Shown here: positions 14,393 to 23,179 of the stretch, piece after piece
Layout: every line of letters starts with the position of its first letter
Numbering within the stretch: the first letter of the stretch is position 1
Source: Azospirillaceae bacterium
GTDB taxonomy: Bacteria > Pseudomonadota > Alphaproteobacteria > Azospirillales > Azospirillaceae
Reading direction: 5' to 3'
Assembly: GCA_028277115.1 (NCBI GenBank)
Contig: JANQHG010000168.1
Location: 1 to 33,857 of the forward strand
Length of the DNA stretch: 33,857 nt
The notes under the pieces: model-generated
The model's input: the letters and a program-made list of their open reading frames with translations, nothing else
The model's database searches: none
Told to the model about the DNA's origin: nothing
Translations under genes and position numbers: made by a program

Positions 14393-15234
14393 GGGAAACC
14401 CCGGATCCAGCGTGGCCAATCGGCCGCGACAGGGGTTCGTCCCGCGCCCTCCCGGGTCCCCGCGGCGGCGAGCCAGGTGAGCGCGGCGTCGGTCGTGGCG
14501 GCGACCGGGCCGGCCGGCGGCGGCGGGCGGGCGACCATGACCACCGGCAGGCCGGTGGCCCGCGCGGCCTCGAGTTTGGCCGCGGTCGCGGTGCCGCCGC
14601 TGTTCTTGGTCACCAGGCAGTCGATCCGGTGGCTGTCGATCAACGTGCGTTCGGCGTCGAGGTCGAACGGGCCGCGGCCGATGATTGTCCGGCCGTGCGG
14701 CAGCCCCGGCGGCAGCGCGATCGGGGTGACGCTGCGCACCAGATACCACAGCGCCGACCGCTGGGCGAAGGGCGCGAGACCGCCGGCGCCGACCGTCAGC
14801 CAGACCCGCGCGCAGCCGTCCGGGATCGCCGCCGGTGCTGCGGCGAGGTCGGGCACCTCGATCCAACGGTCGCCCGCCGCTGGGTCCGCTTGCCAGGGCG
14901 GGCGCACCAGCTTGAGCCGCGGCACGCCGGTCCGCGCGCAGGCCGTAGCAGCGTTGGCCGCGATCCCGGCGGCAAAGGGGTGGGTGGCGTCGATCACCGC
15001 GCGCGCGCCGGCCTCGGTCAGCCAGCGCGCAAGGCCCGCGGCGCCGCCGAAGCCGCCAAGCCGCAGCGCGCAGCCCGGCGGCGCGCTGGCACCGGCGTCC
15101 ACGGTCCGGCCGGCCAGCGCGTAGACCACCCGGGCCCCGGCCGCGACCGCGCCCGCAGCGACCGCGCGCGCGTCCGCGGTGCCGCCGAGCACCAGAACCG
15201 GTCCCGGCCGGCTATCAGCGGAATCGGTCGTCAT
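14389..15234 (-). CDS. cobK: Precorrin-6A reductase (cobalamin biosynthesis)
   Basis: NADPH-dependent reductase of the corrin ring in B12 synthesis, 281 residues, the normal CobK/CbiJ length. Visible family features are VLVLGGTADARAVA at the N-terminus (Rossmann start), IDATHPFA near the middle, LRLGGFGGA, the RGPFDLDAE segment and VTKNSGG before the C-terminal TGLPVVMVARP. The start ATG at 15234 has AGGGAGAG upstream; longer frames are ruled out. It is alone: no other corrin genes flank it here, although a B12 riboswitch lies just past its stop. It is divergent from the RidA-family gene across a 163-base gap. Whether the organism uses the aerobic or anaerobic route cannot be told from this gene alone. 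Confidence 0.93.
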   Translation of the reverse strand: MTTDSADSRPGPVLVLGGTADARAVAAGAVAAGARVVYALAGRTVDAGASAPPGCALRLGGFGGAAGLARWLTEAGARAVIDATHPFAAGIAANAATACARTGVPRLKLVRPPWQADPAAGDRWIEVPDLAAAPAAIPDGCARVWLTVGAGGLAPFAQRSALWYLVRSVTPIALPPGLPHGRTIIGRGPFDLDAERTLIDSHRIDCLVTKNSGGTATAAKLEAARATGLPVVMVARPPPPAGPVAATTDAALTWLAAAGTREGAGRTPVAADWPRWIRGFP

Positions 15235-15397
15235 CGGGTCTCTCCCTGCCTCACCCCGGTCACGCATGCCCCTACGCCGGTCTGGGGCGCGCGCACGCGG
15301 TCGCGGCTGGCAGGCGTCGGCCGCCGACCCCATGTCTTGGGCGCCCGCGGCGCACCGTCGCGGCGCAGCTGGACCAACCGCCGAGGGGGCGAGGCCG

Positions 15398-15865
15398 ATG
15401 GCTGGAACAATCGACGCGCGTTTGGCCGAGCTCGGCATCGCGGTGCCCGAGGCGCCGGTACCGGTCGGTGCCTATGTCCCCTTTGTCGTGACCGGAGGCC
15501 TCGTGGTCATCTCGGGCCAGCTGCCGGTGTCGGCCGGGGAGGTGCGCTACCGCGGCACCCTCGGCGCCGACTGCCCGCTTGAGGACGGGGTCGCCGCGGC
15601 CGAGTTGTGCATGGTCAACGTGCTGGCCCAACTGCGCGCGGCGTGCGACGGCGACCTCGACCGGGTCAGCCGGTGCGTCCGGCTCGGCGGCTTCGTCGCC
15701 GCGACCCCGGCGTTCACCGAGCATCCCAAGGTGATCAACGGTGCCTCCGACCTGGCCGTCCGGGTGTTCGGGGAGCGCGGCCGCCATGCCCGGTTCGCGG
15801 TCGGCGTCGCCTCGCTGCCGCTCGGCGCGGCGGTCGAGGTCGAGGCGATTTTCGCCCGCGACTGA
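15398..15865 (+). CDS. RidA family protein (YjgF/YER057c/UK114)
   Basis: Small cytoplasmic protein of 155 residues from the RidA superfamily. Classic RidA hydrolyses reactive enamine/imine intermediates such as 2-aminoacrylate. The segments VISGQLP, MVNVLAQLRAA and ARFAVGVASLPLGAAVEVEA match the family. The Arg of ARFAVGV is in the position of the substrate-carboxylate-binding Arg, so activity is plausible. The longer form with PVPVGAYVPFVVTGG near the N-terminus belongs to the 150-residue branch whose function is less clear. The start ATG has GAGGGGGCGAGG just upstream. The next gene starts 18 bases after its stop, so they are probably co-transcribed. Confidence 0.92.
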   Translation: MAGTIDARLAELGIAVPEAPVPVGAYVPFVVTGGLVVISGQLPVSAGEVRYRGTLGADCPLEDGVAAAELCMVNVLAQLRAACDGDLDRVSRCVRLGGFVAATPAFTEHPKVINGASDLAVRVFGERGRHARFAVGVASLPLGAAVEVEAIFARD

Positions 15866-15883
15866 CCCCGCGGTCCCGGACCC

Positions 15884-17074
15884 GTGCCCGACAGCCGCGA
15901 CACCCTGACCGTCCGGGTCGCGTCGTCGATCGACGAGATCGAGGCCGCCGCCTGGGACCGCTGCGCCGGCACTGCCAACCCGTTCGTCAGCCACGCCTTC
16001 CTCACCGCGCTCGAGGCCTCGGGCGCGGCGTCGGCGCGCGCCGGCTGGCAGCCCCTCCATCTGGTGTGCGAGGTCCCGTGCCACGGCGTGATCGGCGTCG
16101 TGCCCGCCTATGCCAAGGGCCACTCGTTCGGCGAGTATGTGTTCGATCACGCTTGGGCCGATGCCTGGGAACGCGCCGGCGGTTCCTACTATCCGAAGCT
16201 GCAGGTGGCGGTGCCGTTCACCCCGGTCACCGGGCCGCGGCTGTTGATCCGGCCCGACGCCGGCCTGACGCCGGCACAGCTGCGCCATGTTTTGATTAGG
16301 ACGCTGGAGCGGGTCGGCGACGAAAACCGGCTGTCGTCGGTCCATGTCACCTTCCCGGACGAAGAGGATTGGGAGGCGTTCGGCCACGCCGGCTGGCTGC
16401 GCCGGACCGGCCAGCAGTTCCACTGGGAAAACCGCGGGTACGAGGATTTCGAGGCGTTCCTGGCCTCGCTGACCGCGCGCAAGCGCAAGGCGATCCGGCG
16501 CGAACGCCGCGCGGTCGCCGACAGCGGTGTGCGCATCCACGCGCTGACCGGCGCCGACCTCAAGCCCGAACACTGGGACGCCTTTCATTCCTTCTACATG
16601 GACACCGGCGGGCGCAAATGGGGGTTCCCGTACCTCAACCTCGACTTCTTCCATCGGCTCGGCGCGACCATGGCCGACCGGGTGGTCTTGTTCCTGGTCG
16701 AAGAGGACGGGCGCTGGGTCGCCGGCGCACTCAATCTGCTCGGCGACCGCACGCTGTACGGCCGCAACTGGGGGGCGATCGTCGATCGGCCGTTTCTCCA
16801 TTTCGAGACCTGCTATTATCAGGCGATCGAGTTCGCGATTGTGCACCGGCTCGACCGGGTCGAGGCCGGCGCCCAGGGCGAGCATAAGCTGCAACGCGGC
16901 TATCTGCCGACCCGCACCTTCAGCGCGCATTATGTCCGCCACCCGGCGTTCCGGCGCGTACTGGCCGAGCATCTGGACGACGAGCGGGCCTGGGTCGACG
17001 AGGCGATCGAGAGCTTGAGCGAGGCGTCACCATTTCGGCGCGACGGTGGCGGCGGCTGTCCCGGCGCCGGGTGA
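15884..17074 (+). CDS. GNAT / FemAB-like protein (DUF482, peptidogalycan family)
   Basis: Cytoplasmic protein of 396 residues starting at GTG. It resembles the DUF482 family (Pfam name Peptidogalycan biosynthesis/recognition), which has a double GNAT fold. Family marks are FVSHAFLTALEASG, PLHLVCE near residue 60, AYAKGHSFGEYVFDHAWADA, and later GRKWGFPYLN and LNLLGDRTLYGRNWG. The C-terminal QGEHKLQRGYLPTRTFSAHY stretch (up to 20 residues given) is typical. The acceptor is unknown for the family. It follows the RidA-family gene after 18 bases; both families are often neighbours of small-molecule enzymes, but no joint role is known to me. Confidence 0.87.
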   Translation: MPDSRDTLTVRVASSIDEIEAAAWDRCAGTANPFVSHAFLTALEASGAASARAGWQPLHLVCEVPCHGVIGVVPAYAKGHSFGEYVFDHAWADAWERAGGSYYPKLQVAVPFTPVTGPRLLIRPDAGLTPAQLRHVLIRTLERVGDENRLSSVHVTFPDEEDWEAFGHAGWLRRTGQQFHWENRGYEDFEAFLASLTARKRKAIRRERRAVADSGVRIHALTGADLKPEHWDAFHSFYMDTGGRKWGFPYLNLDFFHRLGATMADRVVLFLVEEDGRWVAGALNLLGDRTLYGRNWGAIVDRPFLHFETCYYQAIEFAIVHRLDRVEAGAQGEHKLQRGYLPTRTFSAHYVRHPAFRRVLAEHLDDERAWVDEAIESLSEASPFRRDGGGGCPGAG

Positions 17075-17164
17075 CCGGCACCGGCGCTTTGCCGCTCGGG
17101 TCACCCGGTGTCGCGCCAAACCGGGCGGCTGCGCCGCCCTCAAACAAAGGAAGGGAGCATCGTC

Positions 17165-18175
17165 ATGCACAGCTGGCTCAAGACCGCCGTCGCGGCGGTC
17201 GTGGTGGTCGTGCTGTCCGTCGCCGGCGTCGCCGGCGGGGCCGCGGCGGCCGAATTCAAGATCTATACCGGCGGCCAGTCCGGCAGCTATTACAACGACT
17301 TCGGCCCGAAGGTGAAGGGCCTGCTGGACGCCGCATTCCTGCCTTACGAGGTCGTGACCTCGGCCGGCAGCGCCGCCAACATCGCGAGCGTCGCGGCCAA
17401 CCCGCTCGGCATCGGGCTCACCCAGAGCGACGTCTTGGCGCTGGCGATCGAGCGCGACCCGTCGCTTCAGGACAAGCTGACGGTGATCCGCGCCGACGTC
17501 GCGTTCGAGTGCCTGTTCGCAGTCACGCGCCCCGACGTCGCCGATCGGCTGCAAAGCTGGGGCGACGTCCAGGCCTATGCCCGGCGCCTGCGCGTGGTCA
17601 CCGGCTCGGAGTCGAGCGGCTCGGCGGCGACCGTGAGCTTCTTGCAGTCGCTCAGCGACCAGTTCGGCCGAGCTCGGATCGACCATCTTGCCGGCACCGA
17701 CGCGGCGATCGACGCGGTGGTCGGCGGCAACGCCGACATCGCGTTCTTTGTCCAGTTCCCGAACGTCGACAATCCGCGGTTCAAGGCGATCAACGACGCC
17801 AAGCTGGCGTTCGTCCCGGTGGTCGATCGCACGATGCTGCGCCAGCGTGCCGGCGGCGAACAGGTCTATGTCGCGCGCGAGGTCAAGGTGACCCCGGCGT
17901 CGCTCTTGAGCTGGAGCGGTGTTCAGAAGGTGACCACGGCGTGCACGCCGATCGCTTACATCACCGGCAACCCGGCCGCATTGGCCGAGGGCAGCAACGA
18001 GCGGCTCGATCTCGACGAGGTGATCACCCGGGTGCGCGCGGCCGATGCTGCGGACCTGCGTCCGGGCCAAGGGTGGTTCCGCAAGCTGTTCGACGATGCG
18101 GTCGAGTTGAGCGGTCGCGGGCTTGAGGTCGTGCTGGAGAAGGCTGAAGAGGCGGCGGCGCAGATCCGGCAGTAA
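17165..18175 (+). CDS. TAXI-family periplasmic solute receptor (orphan)
   Basis: Exported protein of 336 residues with a Sec signal (hydrophobic VAAVVVVVLSVAGVAGG core, cleavage near AAAAE). After the signal, YTGGQSGSYYNDFG and the later VVTSAGSAANIASVAA region resemble TAXI receptors of TRAP transporters (IGTGGxxGxYY motif). The hinge contains TGSESSGSAATV. Such receptors bind glutamate-like or other organic acids. The usual fused TRAP permease is not adjacent, so the receptor either works with a distant permease or signals. The start ATG has AAAGGAAGGGAG upstream. A longer frame upstream is not used. The C-terminal VLEKAEEAAAQIRQ tail may be a short coiled coil. Confidence 0.8.
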   Translation: MHSWLKTAVAAVVVVVLSVAGVAGGAAAAEFKIYTGGQSGSYYNDFGPKVKGLLDAAFLPYEVVTSAGSAANIASVAANPLGIGLTQSDVLALAIERDPSLQDKLTVIRADVAFECLFAVTRPDVADRLQSWGDVQAYARRLRVVTGSESSGSAATVSFLQSLSDQFGRARIDHLAGTDAAIDAVVGGNADIAFFVQFPNVDNPRFKAINDAKLAFVPVVDRTMLRQRAGGEQVYVAREVKVTPASLLSWSGVQKVTTACTPIAYITGNPAALAEGSNERLDLDEVITRVRAADAADLRPGQGWFRKLFDDAVELSGRGLEVVLEKAEEAAAQIRQ

Positions 18176-18193
18176 GGGCGCGGGCGGCGGGGG

Positions 18194-18310
18194 GTTGGGG
18201 GCAAAGCCCCCAAGGTCAGGGGGTGTCACCCCCCGACACCCCCCGACCAGGGGTTGCCCCCTGGCGGGGGCCCACCCCCCGCACGGCCGACAGGCCGCAA
18301 TCCGGCACCG
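18194..18310 (+). repeat. Large composite palindromic repeat, copy 4
   Basis: Shortened member of the element family, fitting TTGGGGGCAAAGCCCCC, AGGGGGTGTCACCCCCC, CCAGGGGTTGCCCCCTGG and the terminal CGGCCGACAGGCCG pair. It lies between two converging genes, the TAXI receptor and the polyferredoxin, where terminators are expected. Confidence 0.85.
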
Positions 18311-18319
18311 ACGCCCTAG

Positions 18320-20359
18320 TCACGGCCGACGGTGAGAAGGGAGGTCCCGCGCCCGCAACTCGTCATCGGTCGTCCGCGGGCGCGGACGCGGACCGGCCGC
18401 CAACGGCGCCGGGTCCTCTTCCACCTGGACCACCACCCGACAGGTCTCGCACATCTTGAGCCGGTCGATCGCACCGGGCTTGCGAAACATCGGGTTGCTG
18501 CCGGCCAGTGCCCGGACCACCTTTTCGATCGAGCTCTTCACCCCGAACAGCTTGCCGCAACGGATGCAGGCAAACGGCTCTTCCTCCTTGATCAGCCGCG
18601 GGCGCTCCGCCGCCGCAGTGAAATCAAGCCGGGGCGAAAGCGTCATCACCTTTTCGGGGCAGGTGCGCACGCACAGCCCGCACTGGATGCAGTTGGCCTC
18701 GACGAAGCTGAGCCGCGGCGCCTCGGGGCTGTCGCGCAACGCCTGGGTCGGGCAGGCGCCGACGCACGACAGACACAATGTGCAGCCCTCGACCTCAACC
18801 TCGACCGTGCCGTAAGGCGCACCCGCCGGTAGCGCGACCCGATCGACCGGCTGCGGCGCCTGGGCGTGTAGCGCGACCAACGCCCGCCGCGCCGCCGCGC
18901 GACGTTCGGGAGGCGGCAAACAGCGGCTCGGCACGCCGACCGGCGCCGGCACCGCCCGGTCGGCGACCGCGCGCGCGATCTGCTCGGGGTCGTCCTCGAT
19001 CAACAAAGAAAGCCGGCGCTCACCGTAGCCGAGGCCCGCGGTGACCGCGTCGATCAGCTCGCAATGCGCGGTCAGCCCGTCGAGCTCGCCCCGGCGCGCC
19101 GGCGGCACCAGCACGACCACCCGCGCCGCCCCGAACGCCAACGCGGTCGCCACGACGTCCGGGCCGACCTGGGTCGCCTCGTTGACCGCGAACGGCAGCA
19201 CATGGGCCGGCAGCCCGCGGCCGGTGCGCGCACACAGATCGAGCGGCTCGGCGTGCCGGCCGCTGCCATGGATCAACAGGAGCGGCGGCCGGCCGCCGGC
19301 GTCGGCATAGCTGGTCAACAACGTACGCAGACGGGACAGCAGCGCCTCGGTCGGCGGCATCTGATAGGCGGCGGCACCGGTCGGGCAGACGCTGTGACAA
19401 CTGCCGCAGCCGCCGCACAGATAGGGGTCGATCGCGACCACGTCGCCGTCGGGCCGAATTGCCGAGGCCGGGCAGACGTCGAGGCAACGCGTGCAGCCGG
19501 TGATCCGATTGCGCGCATGGGCGCACAGTTCGGGAGCCAAGGCGACATAGCGCGGCTTGCCGAAGGTGCCGACCAGCCCGGTCAGCTCGAACAGGGCGCG
19601 CTGGACCGCCGCCGGGTCGCCCGGATCGACCCGGAGATAGCCGTCGCGCTTGTCCGGCGCCGGCACCAGCGGCGTGCCGCGGGTAAGGTCGAGGATCAGA
19701 TCGAACCGCACGCCGGTGACGTCGCGCGGCGCCCCGAAGGCAAGCGTGCCGCGCGACGACACCACCGCCGGCGCATAGCCGTCGACATCGACCACGAACG
19801 CACCCAGGTGGCCGCGCAGCTTGGTCACCGTGCCACGGAACAGCGGCACCTCGCCGACCGACGGCGGCAGCACCGCGCGCGGCCGATCGAGCACCACCGT
19901 GACCGCAAGCCGCGGGGCCAGCTGGCGTGCCGCCGCCAGCGCGACCTCGTCGGTGCCATAGACCAGGCAGGCGCCGTCCGAGCGCAGCGTGACCTCGGGC
20001 ACCGGCGGCACCGCAACCGCAGCCTCGGCGATCAGCGCCGCGATCTTCGGGGTCGCCGCCGCCCGGTCGGCGCTCCACGCCGCGCGCTCGCGGATGTTGA
20101 CGAAGTCGAGCGCGGGGTCGCCATCCGCGCCCGCCTCTTCCCGCGCCACCTCGGCGAACACGGGGGCTTCCTGGGTGCAGCACACCAGGGTCGGCCGGTC
20201 GCTGCGCACGGCCGTGCGCACCCGGTCGATCTCGGCCCGGCACAGCTGGGTCGCGATCTCCGGCCGCTCGGTGCCGAGCGCCCGCGCCAGCGCCGCGCCG
20301 TCCAGGTCCAGGGTCCGTTCGCAGTTGCAGATCAAGATCCGCCGTCCGTCAAGCTCCAT
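18320..20359 (-). CDS. Large 4Fe-4S polyferredoxin (molybdoenzyme-associated)
   Basis: Cytoplasmic iron-sulfur protein of 679 residues. Two tandem ferredoxin-type pairs are present: CTRCLDVCP and CGGCGSCHSVCP near residues 290-330, and CTLCLSCVGACP and CIQCGLCVRTCP near 540-590, enough for four 4Fe-4S clusters. Further Cys pairs occur at the N-terminus (CNCERTLD, CCTQEAP) and C-terminus (CIRCGK, CETCRVVV) and may bind more clusters or zinc. Proteins of this layout are often found near formate dehydrogenase and Moco genes, where they are thought to move electrons; that is my recollection. The neighbourhood (moaE, moeB, moeA, modABC) fits, but no formate dehydrogenase is in the window. ATG at 20359 is used; TTG at 20362 is possible. 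Confidence 0.85.
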   Translation of the reverse strand: MELDGRRILICNCERTLDLDGAALARALGTERPEIATQLCRAEIDRVRTAVRSDRPTLVCCTQEAPVFAEVAREEAGADGDPALDFVNIRERAAWSADRAAATPKIAALIAEAAVAVPPVPEVTLRSDGACLVYGTDEVALAAARQLAPRLAVTVVLDRPRAVLPPSVGEVPLFRGTVTKLRGHLGAFVVDVDGYAPAVVSSRGTLAFGAPRDVTGVRFDLILDLTRGTPLVPAPDKRDGYLRVDPGDPAAVQRALFELTGLVGTFGKPRYVALAPELCAHARNRITGCTRCLDVCPASAIRPDGDVVAIDPYLCGGCGSCHSVCPTGAAAYQMPPTEALLSRLRTLLTSYADAGGRPPLLLIHGSGRHAEPLDLCARTGRGLPAHVLPFAVNEATQVGPDVVATALAFGAARVVVLVPPARRGELDGLTAHCELIDAVTAGLGYGERRLSLLIEDDPEQIARAVADRAVPAPVGVPSRCLPPPERRAAARRALVALHAQAPQPVDRVALPAGAPYGTVEVEVEGCTLCLSCVGACPTQALRDSPEAPRLSFVEANCIQCGLCVRTCPEKVMTLSPRLDFTAAAERPRLIKEEEPFACIRCGKLFGVKSSIEKVVRALAGSNPMFRKPGAIDRLKMCETCRVVVQVEEDPAPLAAGPRPRPRTTDDELRARDLPSHRRP

Positions 20360-20465
20360 CAAAGCGTCCTATCGGTTGGTCGATCGGTTGGCGCGGGCCG
20401 CGCGCGCACCCACCTGGTATCGAACCGCCATGCGGTGACGTGCCGCAGTCCCCGGAGTGTGCCCG

Positions 20466-20927
20466 ATGACGGTTCGCGTCCAGCGTGAGGATTTCGACCC
20501 GGCGGCGGAGCTGGCCGCGCTCGACCGCGTCGCCCCCGAGGCCGGCGCCGTGGTCAGCTTCGTCGGCCGGGTGCGCGGCCGGACCGCCGACGGCGAACCG
20601 ATCCTGGCGCTGACGCTCGAGCATTATCCGGGGATGTGCGAGGCGCGGCTTGCCGAGATCGCCGCCGAGGCCGGACGGCGGTGGGCGATCGCGGCGTGCC
20701 GGATCGTCCACCGCACCGGCCGCCTGGAACCCGGGGCGCGGATCGTCCTGGTCGCGACCGCTGCAGCCCATCGACGGGACGCCTTCGAGGCCTGCGCGTT
20801 CGTGATGGACTATCTGAAAACCAGCGCGCCGTTCTGGAAACAAGAGACCACCGCCGCCGGCACCCGATGGGTCGCGGCCACGGCCGCGGACGATCAGGCT
20901 GCGGCGCGTTGGACCGACGCGCCATGA
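20466..20927 (+). CDS. moaE: Molybdopterin synthase catalytic subunit
   Basis: MoaE, 153 residues, adds two sulfurs to precursor Z (cPMP) to make molybdopterin, using thiocarboxylated MoaD as donor. VSFVGRVRG, LEHYPGM, HRTGRLEPG and DYLKTSAPFWKQE are family motifs. K118 and K125 fit the two essential lysines of the active site. ATG at 20466 is preferred; a GTG three codons earlier is possible, but CCGGAG spacing suits the ATG. The stop overlaps the moeB start as ATGA. It diverges from the polyferredoxin gene across about 100 bases. The partner gene moaD lies past moeB on the other strand, an uncommon arrangement since moaD and moaE are usually adjacent. Confidence 0.95.
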   Translation: MTVRVQREDFDPAAELAALDRVAPEAGAVVSFVGRVRGRTADGEPILALTLEHYPGMCEARLAEIAAEAGRRWAIAACRIVHRTGRLEPGARIVLVATAAAHRRDAFEACAFVMDYLKTSAPFWKQETTAAGTRWVAATAADDQAAARWTDAP

Positions 20928-22075
20928 CGGCGCCGGGTCCCGCGCTGTCGTCGGCCGAGCTTGAGCGCTACGCCCGGCACATCGTGTTGCCGGAAATCGG
21001 CATCGCCGGACAGGCGCGCCTCGCGCGCGCCCGGGTCTTGGTCGCCGGCATGGGCGGGCTCGGCTCACCGGTCGCGCTCTATCTCGCCGGGGCCGGGATC
21101 GGCACGCTCGGCCTGGTCGACCACGACGTCGTCGAGCTCAGCAACCTGCAGCGTCAGATCCTCCACGGCACCGCGACGGTCGGACAGCCCAAGGTGGCGT
21201 CGGCGCTGGCGCGGCTCGGCGACCTCAACGACCGGATCACGCTGATCCCGCATCACGAGCGGATCACGGCCGAGACCGTGCTCGACTTGGTGCGCGGCTA
21301 CGACATCGTGGTCGACGGCACCGACAATCTCGCGACCCGCTATCTGCTCAACGACGCCGCGGTGATCACCGGCAAGACCTATGTCTCGGGCGCGGTCCAG
21401 GGGTTTGAGGGCCAACTCGGCGTGTTCCACCACGACGGCGGCCCCTGCTACCGTTGCCTGTTCCCGGCGCCGCCGCCGCCCGGGATGGCGCCGGACTGCG
21501 CCGCCGCCGGGGTGCTCGGCGTGGTGCCGGGGCTGATCGGGGTCATGATGGCGGCCGAGACGGTCAAGCTGGTGCTCGGCCTCGGCACGCCGCTGGCGGG
21601 CGAGGTGATGATCCTCGACGTGCTCGGGTTCGGCAGCCATCGGTTCCGGGTGCCGCGCGACCCGGCCTGCCCGATCTGCGGCATCGCGCCTGCCGACCGC
21701 AGGCTGCTTGGGGGCGCCGTCGCCACGGATCACGTCGGCGACGCCGCGCCGGACCGGGCGACGCTCGAGGTCGGGCCGGACGACGCGGTGCGCCTGGTCG
21801 CCGAGGCCGGCGCGGTGTTGCTCGACGTCCGCGAGCCCGGCGAGCGGCAAATCTGCGCGCTCGACGGCGCGGTCGCGATCCCGCTCGGCGCCTTGGCGGC
21901 GCGCGCCGACACGCTGGCGTCCGACCGGCCGATCATCGCGTTCTGCCGCTCCGGCGTGCGCTCGCTGGCGGCCGCACGGATGCTGCGCGCCCGTGGGTTT
22001 GCCGACTGCGTATCGCTCGCCGGCGGCATCCTGGCGTGGCGCGAACGGATCGATCCGACGCTTGCGCCCTATTGA
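20924..22075 (+). CDS. moeB: Molybdopterin-synthase adenylyltransferase with C-terminal rhodanese domain
   Basis: E1-like enzyme of 383 residues that adenylates the C-terminal Gly of a ubiquitin-like sulfur carrier (MoaD) before sulfur transfer. The ThiF/MoeB domain covers about residues 1-255: [17 protein letters not shown] for ATP, SNLQRQ, and zinc-type Cys pairs CYRC and CPIC. The last 110 residues form a rhodanese domain with LLDVREPGE and the persulfide loop CRSGVRS. Escherichia coli MoeB lacks this domain; the fusion matches MOCS3/Uba4-type enzymes that bring their own sulfur. The start overlaps the moaE stop (ATGA). It converges with moaD, 10 bases away. It could also serve ThiS, but the context favours Moco. 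Confidence 0.94.
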   Translation: MTAPGPALSSAELERYARHIVLPEIGIAGQARLARARVLVAGMGGLGSPVALYLAGAGIGTLGLVDHDVVELSNLQRQILHGTATVGQPKVASALARLGDLNDRITLIPHHERITAETVLDLVRGYDIVVDGTDNLATRYLLNDAAVITGKTYVSGAVQGFEGQLGVFHHDGGPCYRCLFPAPPPPGMAPDCAAAGVLGVVPGLIGVMMAAETVKLVLGLGTPLAGEVMILDVLGFGSHRFRVPRDPACPICGIAPADRRLLGGAVATDHVGDAAPDRATLEVGPDDAVRLVAEAGAVLLDVREPGERQICALDGAVAIPLGALAARADTLASDRPIIAFCRSGVRSLAAARMLRARGFADCVSLAGGILAWRERIDPTLAPY

Positions 22076-22085
22076 CCGGGGCGGT

Positions 22086-22337
22086 TCAGCCACCGGTCAT
22101 CGGCGGAAAGAACGCGACCTCGTCGTCCGGCGAAAGCCGGGTCTCGAGGTCGGCGAAGCTCTGGTTGACCGCGATCCGCAGCCACGAGACGTCGGCGAAT
22201 GCGTCGGCAAACCCACCCGGCCGACCGCGCAGCCAGCCGACCAGTTCTGCCACCGTCGCCACGCCGTCGGGCAGCGCCACGGTTTCGGTGTCACGCGCCA
22301 AGAGCTCGCGCAACCGCGCGAAGTAAAGCAGTTTCAT
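22086..22337 (-). CDS. moaD: Molybdopterin synthase sulfur carrier subunit
   Basis: MoaD, 83 residues, a ubiquitin-like sulfur carrier that is adenylated by MoeB, thiocarboxylated at its C-terminal Gly, and docks into MoaE. It starts [16 protein letters not shown] and ends FFPPMTGG; the final Gly-Gly is essential and intact. The frame remains open further upstream to 22400, but the MKLLYFARL start matches the family. GGAG lies about 12 bases upstream. It is on the minus strand, convergent with moeB and separated from it by only 10 bases, so the transcripts must overlap or end in the gap. The Cu/Zn superoxide dismutase gene lies upstream on the same strand. Confidence 0.93.
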   Translation of the reverse strand: MKLLYFARLRELLARDTETVALPDGVATVAELVGWLRGRPGGFADAFADVSWLRIAVNQSFADLETRLSPDDEVAFFPPMTGG

Positions 22338-22425
22338 CGAAGGCCGGCTCCGTCCCGGTCGCACGGACACCCGCCCGGGGCTGCGGTGCCGCGCCGGCAC
22401 CCCAGCCCCGGACGGGCGGCATCGG

Positions 22426-22974
22426 TCACTCGGCGACGATCACGCCGCAGGCGATCCGCGGACCGGCGGCGCCGGACGGTTGGGATTCGTAATCGTCGGC
22501 GCCGGCGTGAATCACGATCGACGAGCCGTCGGCGTCGAACAGAGTCGCCTCGGCGCCCTCGACCAGCGTGACCAGCGGCGTGAAGTATTCGACCGCGAGC
22601 ACCTCGTCGTCTTGGACATGCACGTTGGGCAGGTCGCCGGCGTGCGGTCCGCCCGGGACCTTCCACCCGTGCAGGTTGCCGCGCGGGGCATAGTGGCCGC
22701 CGGCCGACTTGAAGCCGGTCGCGGGGTCGCAGTCGCCGACCGCGTGGATGTGGAAGGCGTGGACCCCCGCCGGCAGCCCCTGCGCCTCGGCGAAGAGGTG
22801 GACGCCGCCCGCGCCGAGCTCGGCCAGATGCACGGTGCCGATCGGCGTGCCGGCGGCGTCGAGCAGGGTGGCGCTGGCGCGCTCGGCAGCCTGCGCTGCC
22901 GGTCCGCCGAGGACAGAAAGGCCGACCGCCAGCGCGGCCGCCAGGACCGCGGGCGTGCGCGAGATCTCGGACAT
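22426..22974 (-). CDS. sodC: Cu/Zn superoxide dismutase, periplasmic
   Basis: Periplasmic superoxide dismutase of 182 residues that turns superoxide into oxygen and peroxide. A Sec signal peptide covers about residues 1-30, ending in AAQAAE. Copper ligands lie in HAFHIHAVGDCD; GGHYAPRG and PHAGDLPNVHV hold the bridging and zinc residues; VIHAGADDY gives a further His and the end RIACGVI holds the disulfide Cys. The start ATG has GGGAGGAAA upstream. It is on the minus strand between moaD and the divergent moeA gene. Its place in a molybdenum block is probably incidental, though both serve redox metabolism. Confidence 0.94.
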   Translation of the reverse strand: MSEISRTPAVLAAALAVGLSVLGGPAAQAAERASATLLDAAGTPIGTVHLAELGAGGVHLFAEAQGLPAGVHAFHIHAVGDCDPATGFKSAGGHYAPRGNLHGWKVPGGPHAGDLPNVHVQDDEVLAVEYFTPLVTLVEGAEATLFDADGSSIVIHAGADDYESQPSGAAGPRIACGVIVAE

Positions 22975-23037
22975 GTGTTTCCTCCCGGTTGTCGCAAGGA
23001 TCGCAAAGGCAGATGTTGATTTTTGACAGAGTGTCGC

Positions 23038-23051
23038 ACCGGGCGCCCGGT
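23038..23051. promoter_or_regulatory. Palindrome in the sodC-moeA divergent region
   Basis: Perfect 14-bp palindrome ACCGGGCGCCCGGT, about 64 bases before sodC and 130 before moeA. It follows TTGACC on the minus strand and could be an operator for one or both genes. Perfect GC palindromes can arise by chance in such DNA, so the call is tentative. Confidence 0.3.
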
Positions 23052-23079
23052 CGCGGTCAACCCCTTTTCCTTTGCGCGA

Positions 23080-23109
23080 TTGGCGGCGCGACCGACCGAT
23101 CGCTACACT
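23080..23109 (+). promoter_or_regulatory. Predicted moeA promoter
   Basis: TTGGCG (23080-23085) and TACACT (23104-23109) are separated by 18 bases, about 70 bases before the moeA start. The pair is the best match to a sigma-70 promoter in the divergent gap. A strength judgement is not possible from sequence. Confidence 0.4.
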
Positions 23110-23179
23110 GCCCGACAGGCGCCCCGGGCGCCGGCGACGGTGACGTTGGGGCAAAGAGTTAAGAGGGGAGGCGACGCCG

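Noticed and set aside
15272-16972. Long minus-strand open frame opposite the RidA-family and GNAT-like genes
   Set aside because: It crosses two well-supported genes and shows only shadow composition.
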